Assembly: GCF_000372725.1 (NCBI RefSeq)
Contig: NW_005200871.1
Span: 129,829-193,828 of the forward strand
Direction of reading: 5' to 3'
From: Emiliania huxleyi CCMP1516
Lineage: Eukaryota; Haptophyta; Isochrysidales; Noelaerhabdaceae
Length of the DNA: 64,000 nucleotides
This document shows positions 44,878 through 54,700 of the stretch, one piece after another. The notes under the pieces were generated by a model that made no database searches, was not told the origin of the DNA, and was given only the letters and a program-made list of their open reading frames with translations. The position numbers and the translations under genes were made by a program. Each line of letters starts with the position of its first letter. Within the stretch, counting starts at the first letter, position 1.

Positions 44878-46638
44878 CTATTGCCACCCTGCCTTCGCGA
44901 TCGCCACCTTGTTGTCGGCGTTGACAGCGAGGTTCCTCAGCGCCCTCGCGGCCCGCTCCTTCTGCTTCTCCGTGCCGCCGCGAGCCAGCGCCACCAGCGG
45001 CGCGATACCGCCCGCCTTTGCAATCGCCACCTTGTTGTCGGCGTTGTCAGCGAGGTGCCACAGCGCCCCCGCGGCATACTCCTTCTGCCCGCCCGTGCCG
45101 TCGCGAGCCAGCGCCACCAGCGGTGCGATGCCGCCCGCCCTCGCGATCGCCACCTTGTTGTCGGCGTTGAAAGCGAGGCTCAACAGCGCCCCCGCGGCCC
45201 ACTCCTTCTGCTTCTCCGTGCTGCCGCGAGCCAGCGCCACCAGCGGCGCGATGCCGCCCGCCTTCGCGATCGCCACCTCGTTGTCGTCGTTGACAGCGAG
45301 GTTCCCCAGCGCCGCCGCGGCATACTCCTTCTGCCCGTCCGAGCCGTCGCGAGCCAGCGCCACCAGCGGCGCGATGCCGCCCGCCTTTGCGATCGCCACC
45401 TTGTTGTCGGCGTTGATAGCGAGGATCGCCAGCGCCCCCGCGGCCTCCTCCTTCTGCCCGTCCGTGCCGCCGCGAGCCAGCGCCACCAGAGGCGCGATGC
45501 CGCCCGCCCTCGCGATCGCCACCTTGTTGTTATCGGCGTTGGCAGCGAGGTTCCGCAGCGCCCCCGCGGCCTCCTCCTTCTGCCGCTCCCCTCCGCTGCG
45601 CAGCTGCTCGACCCACTTCCGCACCTCCGAAGGAATGGAGGTGTCCGCAGCCGCGCACAACGCGTTCGCAGCCGCTTGCAACGAGCCGTATCGCTCAAGC
45701 AGCTCGATTGCCCGCTCACGCGTTTCAGCTCCGAGCTCAATCAGCCGGCTCACGTCGCGCTCGCGCTGAGCCTCCTTCACCGCATTCTCCCTCGCGACCT
45801 GCAGCCGCGCCATCTTTGCCTGAAGCTCCTCCTCCGCGTCGGCCGGCGCTCCCATGGGCACCTCATCGACGGGCTGCCCCAAAGGCACATCCCCTCTGCG
45901 GCCAAAGTCGAGCAGCGCGTCGAGGCTCTCCGTCTGCCTGCACTGCACGATCACGAGGCCGCTGCCGGCCTTGTAGCGCGACACAACCTCAAAGCAGACA
46001 TTGGGTGGGAGCAGCACCTCGCACTCTTGCGGGTAGAGGGAGAAGGCAGAGACGTCGCGGCCGACCGGCTCGGTGAGCTCCAGGTGGATCATGGTGCGCG
46101 GTCCCGCGGTGGCCTCCTCCGCGTCGAGGAAAACCTCCATCACGTCAACCTTAGTCGCCGTGCTGGAGAAGGCCGACCACTGTAGCTCGGCTCCCTCCTC
46201 AAGCTCCGATCCGGCCATGCCACGGTAGACAACGCGCGCCTTGCTCGGCGGCAGCTTGCGCAGCGCGTGCAGCAGCAGCCACACAAAGTCTCGCCACGGC
46301 CTCACCGCCTGCCGGTTCTTCTCCCTCAGCGCAGCATTCATCACGTAGTAGGGAGATCGCTCGCGCGGCATGTCCTCCATCGTGTACAGAACGACAGCAG
46401 CGCACTCGTCGCGCGTGAGAGACGGGAACTGGGCCTGGATGCTGCCGGCCTTCTTCCATGCCATTTTTGCGAGCTGGCCCTTGCTCGGGTCGACCTTTGG
46501 AAGCTTGTCGCTCAGCGTCGCGAGGGCGTCGGCAAAAGAAGGGACAGGGAGATGAACGGGGAACATGCCGCTCAGCGGGCCGCGCATGTCCCCATCCTCG
46601 AGCGCCGCGTCGAGAAGCCTGCTCGCGAGACCAGACAT
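44878..46638 (-). CDS. Mono-ADP-ribosyltransferase domain fused to ARM repeats (copy 2, about 586 aa)
   Basis: Paralogue of 35916-37451 with the same domain order. The ART-like region keeps VVYRGM, SAFSSTAT and YPQECEVLLPPN. Differences: an extra DAEEA in the ART domain (about 46110), an in-frame insertion of about 43 residues (VPLGQPVDEVPMGAPADAEE onward, a coiled-coil-like segment, 45760-45890) between the ART and ARM parts, and more ARM repeats (five full GGIAPLVALA repeats plus partial ones) of different sequence, ending AKAGWQ. The ARM arrays of the two copies do not align unit by unit, which points to exchange with other ARM loci. Likely a cytosolic NAD-dependent protein modifier with an ARM targeting arm; the substrate is unknown. 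Confidence 0.75.
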   Translation of the reverse strand: MSGLASRLLDAALEDGDMRGPLSGMFPVHLPVPSFADALATLSDKLPKVDPSKGQLAKMAWKKAGSIQAQFPSLTRDECAAVVLYTMEDMPRERSPYYVMNAALREKNRQAVRPWRDFVWLLLHALRKLPPSKARVVYRGMAGSELEEGAELQWSAFSSTATKVDVMEVFLDAEEATAGPRTMIHLELTEPVGRDVSAFSLYPQECEVLLPPNVCFEVVSRYKAGSGLVIVQCRQTESLDALLDFGRRGDVPLGQPVDEVPMGAPADAEEELQAKMARLQVARENAVKEAQRERDVSRLIELGAETRERAIELLERYGSLQAAANALCAAADTSIPSEVRKWVEQLRSGGERQKEEAAGALRNLAANADNNKVAIARAGGIAPLVALARGGTDGQKEEAAGALAILAINADNKVAIAKAGGIAPLVALARDGSDGQKEYAAAALGNLAVNDDNEVAIAKAGGIAPLVALARGSTEKQKEWAAGALLSLAFNADNKVAIARAGGIAPLVALARDGTGGQKEYAAGALWHLADNADNKVAIAKAGGIAPLVALARGGTEKQKERAARALRNLAVNADNKVAIAKAGWQ

Positions 46639-46824
46639 GCCGAAGGTGGAAGGGACGTAAGTTGCAGCGCCTTGGAACGTGGCAAAGGAACTTCACTCAG
46701 ATTCACGTGGGTGTGAATTGGTTGAAACGCGAGATTTTAGGACTTATTTGGTGAAAGGCCGTCTGAACACCGGAGCGCGAGTCACTAGTAGCGCAGTCGC
46801 AACCTAGCTACTAGGTCGCATACA

Positions 46825-48169
46825 CTAGTAGTCCGGCTCATACGCATCGTCGTCCTCGTCCTCCCAGCCCCCCGTCGCGCCCTCTCCGTACCACCCACCG
46901 GCATCATCCGCCTCGTCCTCGTCCTCATCTTCCTCGTCCTCGTCCGCTTCCTCCGTCTCCATCCGCGACGCCTCCGCCGCCGCCGCCGCGAGAGGTGCAA
47001 AGGCGGCCTGCTCCGCTTCCCTCCTCGGTGCCTCCACCTCCTTCCCCGGCAGAGCGGCCGCCAGGTGATTCCGCCGCGGAGACGCTGCGGCGGTAGGAGG
47101 TGCCTCCTGCAGCGAGCCCACATCTGCTGCCGCTTCCGCCGCCCCTCGCCGCGCCGTCTCCGCGCCGGTATCGCCCTCTGCGCCCGCTGCATCCACCGAG
47201 CCGTTCTCCGCCGCGCCTCCCTCCGCCGCCGCTTCGCAAGCTCCATCGCTGGCCGCTCCCACGCGTTGGTCAGAACCGGCCGCCGGCGTCGGCTCACCCG
47301 CTTCCTCCTCCTCCGTCTCGGAAGCTCTCTCTCCCTGCTCCGCCTGCTCGGAGCTCGGCGACCCGTCCACAGCCTCTGGAGTGGTCAGCTCGGCGGCGGA
47401 TGTCGCCGCAGACGATGCCGTGCTCGACGCCTGGGCGGCCGCGGGCTCTGGCGTCGCCCTGCCACCTGTGCTCTGTGGCGCTGACGTCTTTGGCGCCGGC
47501 TTTGGCGCCGCCTCGATCGCGGGCGTGTCCCTGCGCTTCGGCCGCTTGGCGTCCGCTGTTGCCTTTGCCGGCACGGCTCCTGCATGGCGCTTCTTCTTCG
47601 GCGGCGCCTCTGGCGGGGGCTTTGCCGCGGCGGCCGATGCCCGGTACTCACGCACCTTCTGCTTGCAGTTGGAGAGCGACGACTCCCACTCCCAAGTGCT
47701 GTCCTCCTCTGGCCAGTCTTGCCACTTGACCAGGAACTGGCTCCGCTTGCCCACGCGCCGCTCCTGCCGGCCGGGTGGTGGTGGTGGACGGGCGGAGTCA
47801 CGCCGTTTGGCTGGCACGTGTTGGCCAGGTAGAGCGCAGGGAGGGACCGGGCAGGGGAGATGGGAAGGCTACGCTCGGCGCTGGCTCGGTTGGGCTGAAA
47901 CAGAAGGGTGTGTCATTCCTCACTCGCCTGTCCGACTCTCAATCACCGATCGTCCTCGCCAGCAGCCAGAGCGTGTACTGGGGCGGGCGCCAGGGCGGGC
48001 GCGTCGCAGTGGGTCGGTGGTGCGGCGTGCTGCGTACCTTGAGCAACGCCTCGACCTCGTACTCCTCCTCGGACATCTCTGCGACACGGCACTCGCCGGC
48101 GTGGTTGGCGTGGAGCACGCACCCACTCGTCGCGCTGCACACGCCGACGAAGCTTCGTTTGTCGCTCAT
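46825..48169 (-). CDS. Chromodomain protein (copy 2), two exons
   Basis: Exon 1 48038-48169 and exon 2 46825-47763, the same structure as copy 1 (37621-38965). The chromodomain (EYEVEALLK + ERRVGKRSQFLVKWQDWP) is intact. Differences are small: E-D-S-T-W instead of E-D-N-T-W, a short deletion in the acidic linker, and few substitutions. The reading frame is open along the full length, so both copies may be expressed. The upstream region ends at the recombinase-element insertion (48309). Confidence 0.8.
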
Positions 48170-48567
48170 CGTCAAATGGGAACTCTTGCCAGCGCACTCC
48201 ACTGTTTTCGACGAAGCTTTTCTTGGCGGGGGGCAGCGCCGCGCACGTATCCGCAGGCACGCGCTCGACAGGAATGGGGAGAATTCGCAGCGGTTGCACG
48301 AGGTGTTGTCCGCCGATAACGATTGGGGTGGGGGCCCCAACTCGTGAAAGGCCACTAGTTTCTCGAAGCCACTCACACGAGGACTCACCTCCATGACACT
48401 TCCATCTTCTCCTCGCAGCTCGCTGCGTGTGGTTTTATTTATCATGGACGCTATGGCGTCTAGGACGCGCCTGTCTTTTACCGCCTCGTTTAGCGAGCGC
48501 TCTGCATGGCAGCGTGCTCCTCTTTTGCTGACCGCCAGAGCGGCGGCAGCACAGATTTCTTTTCTCC

Positions 48568-50493
48568 ATGACCGTGTGGCCGATCGGCCACGAGCCGCCT
48601 CGGGCGGTCAGGCTTCAGCCAGCGGCGCCTCCTGGTGGCGCCTCCGGTCGGCCACGCTTGCCGCCGCAGTTCGGCTTGGCTACAGCTCCAAGCGTGGCTA
48701 CGCGCAGGTCGGCCCCTTTGACGGGACGGGCACCGCCTCTCGCCAGGCCATCCCGAGAGCGCCTGGTCCCGGCCGGCGCACTTCCGATGCGCGCCGCGTT
48801 GAGGCCGCCGGGCATCGGATGCCGCACGCCTACGCCCGCCCTTGTTCCGGGGGTGGGCGCGAGGCTCGCGCCCTCGGGCCCCGTCCCTGCGCCATCGAGG
48901 GCTAGCGTGGCTGCCTCCGCCCTTCCCCCAGCGGAGCTGACGGCGCGCGGACGTCCTTTCGGGGCCGCTGGCCTGGGGCCTGCGCCCTCCGCGCAGCCCT
49001 CCATTTCGTGCCGTCAACGAACATCTTCTGCCGTCGGCCCGTCGGGCGACTCCCAACGCGGGAAGAGGCGGCGTGCGTCAGCCGAGGAGCGCGAGGCGAT
49101 GTCCTCGCACGCCGACGTCCAGGCGTACCAGCTGGATCGAGCCGCGAGATGGCTGGCCGCCCAGCTGCCTCCGTCCTCTGTTTTCGACCTCCTCGGGGGC
49201 GAGCAAGGCCTCGCCCAAGTCCCCGACGACTCCGAGAGGATGGAGGCCCTCGTCGCCACCGTCAAGCTCAAGGGTGGGGCGGACGGCGCTGTCCTCGGCA
49301 ACGCCAGGCGCTCGCTCGAGCGGCTGAGGGAGTTCGCCCTCGAGCGCGGCCTCCCGGATGGAGGACTCCCCGCTTCGCCTGTCCTCCTTAACCGCTTTCT
49401 GATTTGGGTCGACGCGAAGGCGCGCTCGGCGAACAGGGGATCGCAGGGCGGGGCGACAGTACGTGACGGGGTGCGCTCCGGGCTTTTGTTCCTAGCCCGC
49501 CACCTTGGGCTTCCCATTTCCATCGGGTCCGTGGTGGCGGAGGCCGCAGCGCCGCCGGGGAGGAAGTTGCGGCGCGAGCGCCGCTCGGGCTCTCTTCCTA
49601 TCAAGGTCTACTGCCACTTCGAGGAGTTGGCCGCGTCTCCTGTCGACACGCCCGCTCGCTTCTTCGCCCGGTCGATCGTACTGGGGCTGTTCTCGAGTCT
49701 TCGAATGGTTGACATCCTCCGGGCGTGCATCGGTCCCCTCGAGGACCTGCAGTGCGTCATGCTCGTTACTTCCTTCTCCAAGGACGGCGCGCCGATCGAC
49801 GTGTACCTTCCGGCGGAAGGCTTCCTTGGCGCGTGGGCATGGTGGCCCGAGCACCGAGCCGCCCTCCTGGGCCGGCCATACTTGCTGCCCGCCTTCGCGG
49901 CGCCGCGCGGCTACGCGGGAGACGTCCGCTACGCCTCCGACTTCCTCGTGGACGGCCGCGTCGCCCCCAAGGCGCACGCAGTCCGCTCGCTCTACGTGCT
50001 CTCGTCCGAGCCGCCGCTGCGCATGGGCCAAGAGCGGTGGTCGGAGCTCGGCTGCACGCCCCACTCGTCTCACGGCTCTCCAGCCGACATGGGGGCCGTC
50101 GTCTCTCACCACGCGCCGCCCGACATCGCCTTCACGCCTCAGGACGAAAACGAGATCTGCCATTGGCGTCGCCGCGCCCACGCCAATAGCGGCGACGGCG
50201 AGCTGACGCTCGAGGGCGCTATCGCGCATCTCGCTCCGCGGCGGCGCGGCCATGCGGGCGCTGCGCCTAGCGTCGCGGCCCCTCCGGCCGTCGCTGCTGA
50301 CGACCAGAGCATGCGTGTTCGGTACACGGCGGGCGCCAACCGCGAGGGCCGCCGCCGGGCGCAGCTTCGTGTGCGGCGTCGGTGGATTCTAGCCGTTCGC
50401 CGTGGTCTGGCGCGTTTCGGGCGGCCGTGGACCGATCTTCCTGGCGACCGCTCCGACTACGACATTCTCGTCGATCTTCCGGCGGCGCCGTAG
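48568..50493 (+). CDS. Tyrosine-recombinase-like protein of the mobile element (641 aa)
   Basis: Single exon from ATG. The N-terminal 150 residues are Pro/Ala/Arg-rich. Residues about 175-330 form a helical SAM-like domain (LDRAARWLAAQLPPSSVFDL ... VLLNRFLIWVDAKARS). The catalytic part has GLFSSLRMVDILRACIG (the box I Arg in the R-x-x-D/E-L context), FSKDGAPIDVYLPAEG, and CTPHSSHGSPADMGAVVSHH in the place of the H-x-x-R box. There the usual second Arg appears to be His (HSSH), and the nucleophilic Tyr cannot be assigned with confidence; YTAGANREG or YDILVD near the end are candidates. It would catalyse integration of a circular DNA copy. Alternatives: a Crypton-like or inactivated enzyme. Confidence 0.55.
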   Translation: MTVWPIGHEPPRAVRLQPAAPPGGASGRPRLPPQFGLATAPSVATRRSAPLTGRAPPLARPSRERLVPAGALPMRAALRPPGIGCRTPTPALVPGVGARLAPSGPVPAPSRASVAASALPPAELTARGRPFGAAGLGPAPSAQPSISCRQRTSSAVGPSGDSQRGKRRRASAEEREAMSSHADVQAYQLDRAARWLAAQLPPSSVFDLLGGEQGLAQVPDDSERMEALVATVKLKGGADGAVLGNARRSLERLREFALERGLPDGGLPASPVLLNRFLIWVDAKARSANRGSQGGATVRDGVRSGLLFLARHLGLPISIGSVVAEAAAPPGRKLRRERRSGSLPIKVYCHFEELAASPVDTPARFFARSIVLGLFSSLRMVDILRACIGPLEDLQCVMLVTSFSKDGAPIDVYLPAEGFLGAWAWWPEHRAALLGRPYLLPAFAAPRGYAGDVRYASDFLVDGRVAPKAHAVRSLYVLSSEPPLRMGQERWSELGCTPHSSHGSPADMGAVVSHHAPPDIAFTPQDENEICHWRRRAHANSGDGELTLEGAIAHLAPRRRGHAGAAPSVAAPPAVAADDQSMRVRYTAGANREGRRRAQLRVRRRWILAVRRGLARFGRPWTDLPGDRSDYDILVDLPAAP

Positions 50494-50628
50494 CGCGCGG
50501 GCCTCGTCCCTCTCTCTCGTCGGGTCTCGTCCCGCGTCCCTGATGGGCTGTCGCGCACATCCGTCCCTCTCTTTCGTCTTCATTGGGTGTCGAGTCCCCT
50601 CTGCTCTCGCTCCTCCACTCTCTGCTTT

Positions 50629-50764
50629 GGGATGTTAGCGTGCTCTCGTACCGTGAGTACTCTCCATGTGTGGAGTCACGAGTCTCGTACGCATGACGGA
50701 CCCTTTTACCATTCCAATGTATCCTCACTCGGATACTAGGATGTGTGAAGCGAGATAAACTAGT
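50629..50764 (+). repeat. 136-bp direct repeat, internal copy (B1)
   Basis: Identical by eye to 51607-51742. It starts GGGATGTTAGCGTGCTCTCG and ends GATAAACTAGT. It contains an imperfect inverted repeat around GTACTCTCCATGTGTGGAGT. Confidence 0.95.
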
Positions 50765-50770
50765 CCGCCG

Positions 50771-51418
50771 ATGGCCGACGCGAGTGGTCGGTCTCGCCTG
50801 CGGCCGAGGACGATCTGTTTGCTTCGGCGGCGACGCCGGCGCAAGCCCGTCCTAGTCTGGACAGACGCGATGTGGTCGCCCTCCGAGGACGTCCCTGCTC
50901 GGATTGGCTTCGTCGTCTTCGTCCCCGACGATGAGGGGGAGGGCGGGTCGTGGTACCACTCATCCCTTGCCGTTCCGGAGGACTTCATGCGCCTCTTTGC
51001 TGTGCGCATCCAGTACATCGGCCAGCTAGAGCTCCTCGCAGCCGTTGCCGTTTACTACTCCATGCCGGACGTCTTCCGTGACCGTCGCGTCTTTCACTTC
51101 ATCGACAACGCGTCGGCTCTCGCGTCCATCGTCAAGGGCTACTCTAGCTTCGACGACTCGGCGCGCGTCGTCCACAGCTTCTGGGCGCTGGTCAGCGGGC
51201 TGTCCGCCGATGTGTGGATGGTCTACGTGCGCTCGGAGGCTAACGTAGCCGACATGCCCTCGCGTGGCGACCTCTCATACGTCACCAACGTTCTCGGCAG
51301 CGAGGAGCGGTCTACAACCTTGCCGCCCATCGAGTCTTGGGGCTCTGTGGCAGGAGCCCTCGCCGTCGCTGAGCGTGCTCGCTCCGAGAAGGAGAACGGG
51401 AGGCGCCGTCGGCGTTAG
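50771..51418 (+). CDS. RNase H-like domain protein of the mobile element (215 aa)
   Basis: Motifs follow the retroelement RNase H order: VLVWTDAMW (first Asp), IQYIGQLELLAAVAVYYSM (catalytic Glu), FHFIDNASALASIVKGYSS (second Asp) and SEANVADMPSRGDLS (final Asp in the N-x-A-D-x-x-S-R signature of DIRS and Gypsy elements). It would remove RNA from RNA:DNA hybrids during reverse transcription. It stands alone: no reverse transcriptase domain precedes it, and the ATG lies only 7 bp after the B1/A2 junction, suggesting a 5'-truncated second unit. The basic N- and C-terminal tails (RRRRRR, NGRRRRR) are unusual. The RNase H assignment is firm; activity is unknown. Confidence 0.75.
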   Translation: MADASGRSRLRPRTICLLRRRRRRKPVLVWTDAMWSPSEDVPARIGFVVFVPDDEGEGGSWYHSSLAVPEDFMRLFAVRIQYIGQLELLAAVAVYYSMPDVFRDRRVFHFIDNASALASIVKGYSSFDDSARVVHSFWALVSGLSADVWMVYVRSEANVADMPSRGDLSYVTNVLGSEERSTTLPPIESWGSVAGALAVAERARSEKENGRRRRR

Positions 51419-51606
51419 CGCTATTCACAGCGCTGTCGAAGGGGTGAGAGCGGGCGTGTACGCCGGCCTCTCTCTTTAGTCTGGGTCTGAGGCGCGAACC
51501 CTTTCGGCGACGCGGACGGCCACAGGACGTCGAGGATTCCTCCGGACCTGTGGTTCGGCCAAGCTGATTGAGTCCCAACCCTCCGCCTTTAGTGGCAAGA
51601 CCCCAG

Positions 51607-51742
51607 GGGATGTTAGCGTGCTCTCGTACCGTGAGTACTCTCCATGTGTGGAGTCACGAGTCTCGTACGCATGACGGACCCTTTTACCATTCCAATGTAT
51701 CCTCACTCGGATACTAGGATGTGTGAAGCGAGATAAACTAGT
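51607..51742 (+). repeat. 136-bp direct repeat, terminal copy (B2)
   Basis: Second copy of 50629-50764, at the right end of the insertion. Confidence 0.95.
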
Positions 51743-51783
51743 TTCCGGCTCTTTTTATAAAGGGCAGCTCTGCGCTTTCGTCA

Positions 51784-54700
51784 CTATTTCAGCCTGACTC
51801 CCTCCGCCTCGCCCGCAGCCTCCACGGCCAGAGCGACTCGCGCGAGCGGCGGTTCACTGAGCTCCCCGCCGGGCGCAAAACTGAGCTCGAAGGGGCTGTC
51901 CTGCAGAGAACCGCCCGCCTCTCCGGCCGCGCCTCCTCTGGAAGGGAAGGGCGCCGCCCCGAGGCTGCACGAGCGCGCCACGCAGCGGCAGTGCACGCGG
52001 CGTTCCCCGCCGCCCCCGCGAGGCCCGTCTGCTGTGAGCGTCAGCAGGGCGTGCGTCGACGAGGCTGGGAGGGGAGAGAGGCGAAGCACCGCCCCACCGC
52101 CCGCTGCGCCACCCACGGCGAGGGACACCCGCTCGAAGGCGCCGCCGTCCACCGTCATAAGCAGCCCGAGCGGCTGCAGGTAGACGCGCCGTCGAAACGC
52201 ATCGCGAGGGGCAATCTCCACCTGCGCCTCCTTTCCGGCGGCGTCGCAGCGGGCGCCGGGCGGAGCGGAGGTCGACACGACGTCGCACGAGAGGCAGAGC
52301 CACTCCCCGACCTCGCGGTCGCAGACGAGGTACGCTCCGGCGTTCCGCCAGTGGCCGTACAGGCCGAGCCTAACTTTAGTTCAGTGCGGACGGGTCTCGA
52401 TTCCTCGCCGGTTCGGCGCCTGCAGAAGGCCGCAAGTCCCGCGCCTAAAAGTAGAGATGCTACCTCATCGGCTCCGCACCGAACCGCCTTTAGTGCCAGT
52501 GGAGCCATCGCCCCCAGTCCGCGCTGAGGTCGTCGCGCCGCAGCTTGGCGGGGTCGCCGTGCCACCCCATCGACGCGGCGCCTAATCGACTGTAATCACT
52601 GCTCACTATTAAGTGTGGTGTGTGCCACGCGGTCGACGCGGCGCCTAATCAACTCACGTAGTCGATCACCATTGAGTGACAACATGTTGGTGCGACAGAC
52701 GATCGACGTGTCGCCTAGTCGTGTAGCCAGCGGCTCTCTCTCTCGCTCGAGTAGCAATGGTCGCCGTGCCACCCCATCGACGCGGCGCCTAGTCGCGTGT
52801 GATCATTGCTCACTATCAGGTGACAGTCAGTTGGTGCACGGTCGACGCGGCGCCTAACTCATTAAGTCCATCTCTCACGCTTGAGAGGCAGAGGTAAGCA
52901 TGCCACCCCGTCGACGCGGCTCCTAGTCGTGTAACCAGCGGCTCTCTCTCACGCTTGAGTAGCAGAGGTAAGCATGCCATCGACGCAGCGCCGGAAGAGG
53001 GGCGGATCGTCGTCAACGGGCCACCGGCGGCGCAGGAGGCTAGGCGCCAGAGCCAGACGTCCTGTTCACACCTCCAGCTGTGAACACATGCAGCTGTGAG
53101 CAGGGGGCGGGGCGCCAGAGCCAGACGTCCTCCCTCGCCACGAGAGCGTGGTCAAAGAGCACGACCGAGTTGAGAGCCCCTGAGATGACGCGGGAGAGAG
53201 GTGTGAAGAGGCGCGGCGCGAGAGCGCGGCGGAGTGGTGAGCTGAGAGCGCCCGCGTAGTGATGCAGCACGCGCTCATTGCCTGTTCACAGATGGAGGTG
53301 TGAAGAGACGCCGTTCACAGCGTAAGTGATGCAGCAGCGCGCTCGTTGCCGTTGTACTTTGGCCGCGCGTCGCCGTTGATGGCAAAATCCCACCAACGGC
53401 GCGCCGAGCCGCAGTACGCCTGTTCACACAACACACACGCAGCTGTGAAGAGACGCCGTGCACAGCTCGGCCGCCGCGCCGAGCCGCAGCACGCCCAGTG
53501 CGGCGAGAGGCTGGTGTAGGCGGAGACGGCGTCGGCCGTCTGCGCCGCCTGAGCGCCGTGCCCGTAGGCGAGCAGCCAGGTCGCGATCTCCTACGCTGTG
53601 AACGGCGTCTGTCCACGCCTCTAGCTGTGAGCAGGAGGCGAGCAGCCAGGTCGCGATCTCCTCGTGCCCCGTGTTGTCCCAAGCAAACTCGGAACCTGTT
53701 CACAGCGTCACGAATGTGAATAGACGCTGTTCACGGCATGTCCCTTGTCCCAGGCAAGCTCGGAGCCGTAGGGGAAGGGCATCGAGAGCCACCTGTGCAC
53801 CCTCCGCTCCATCACTTGCTGCAGCTCTGCCGCCTTTGACAAGTAACGGCTGGGGTGGGTGACTCACTCGTTGTCAGCGCTCCGCAGTAGGGGCACCGCC
53901 TTTGATAGTCAACGGCTGAGGTTAGTCAGCCGCTAGTAAAGAGATGCCCCGCCGCAGGCCCGCCGCCTCGTTGGCCCACCCTTCTAGGAGGAGGTCGCGA
54001 AGCAGCGACTCGAAGATGGAGCCCACCTGTTCACGGCACGAACGTGTGAACGGCGTCTCTTCACAGCAGCGGCGGCTAAGTTCGGAGCCGCACCATCAGT
54101 CCCCACTGAGCGGTGCCCTGGCCGTTTCCAACCTTGCTCCACGCCTGCCCCGCCACGCGCTGCTGCTCGTGCGGGAATACCTCGCCACCGTGCTCCCACA
54201 TCCCCATCGCCGTGCCGTGCGCGCGCTGCAGGTACCAGCGCCATCCGTGCCGCCTCGCCTGGCAAGTGTGACATGAACAGCGTCTCCTCTCACGCCGGTC
54301 TTACCGAGATTTGCCGAGATTCGCCGAGGTCTAAGCGAGGTCGAGTGCCGCCTCACCCGGGCGGGCCGGAAGCGGCGGCCGAGGCGGTAGAGGGACCAGT
54401 AGACGGCGGTCACGTGCGGGTAGTTGTACGCGCGCCTGTTCACACACGCACCGCTGTGAAGACGCTGTCTGCACCTCTGGCGTACAGTCACCCGCAGTAC
54501 GCGCGCCATGACTCGAGCGAGTGCTGCTCCGACCAGCACTCGTTCCACGGGCAGCGGTCCTACGAGCAATAACGATGAAGGGTAGTAGTAACTACGTAGC
54601 GATAGCAGCACTCGTTCCACGGGCAGCGGTCCTACGGTTCACCAGTAGTTAATTACTGTTGATTAATTAGTGATGGCGGCACTCGCCCCACAGGCAACGG

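Larger units (their letters stand above)
48309..51741 (+). mobile_element. Tyrosine-recombinase retroelement-like insertion (DIRS/Ngaro-type, rearranged)
   Basis: The empty site is visible in copy 1 near 39120 (GAGGTGTTG|TTTCCCGCC). Here GAGGTGTTG is followed by TCCGCCGAT (48309) and the insertion ends AAACTAG (51741) before TTTCCGGC. Inside, at 50763/50764, the right end AAACTAG is joined directly to TCCGCCGAT, as at a circle junction or the B1-A2 joint of split direct repeats. It encodes a tyrosine-recombinase-like protein and an RNase H-like protein. No reverse transcriptase is visible, so the copy is incomplete. No target-site duplication is seen, as expected for recombinase-mediated integration. 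Confidence 0.8.
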
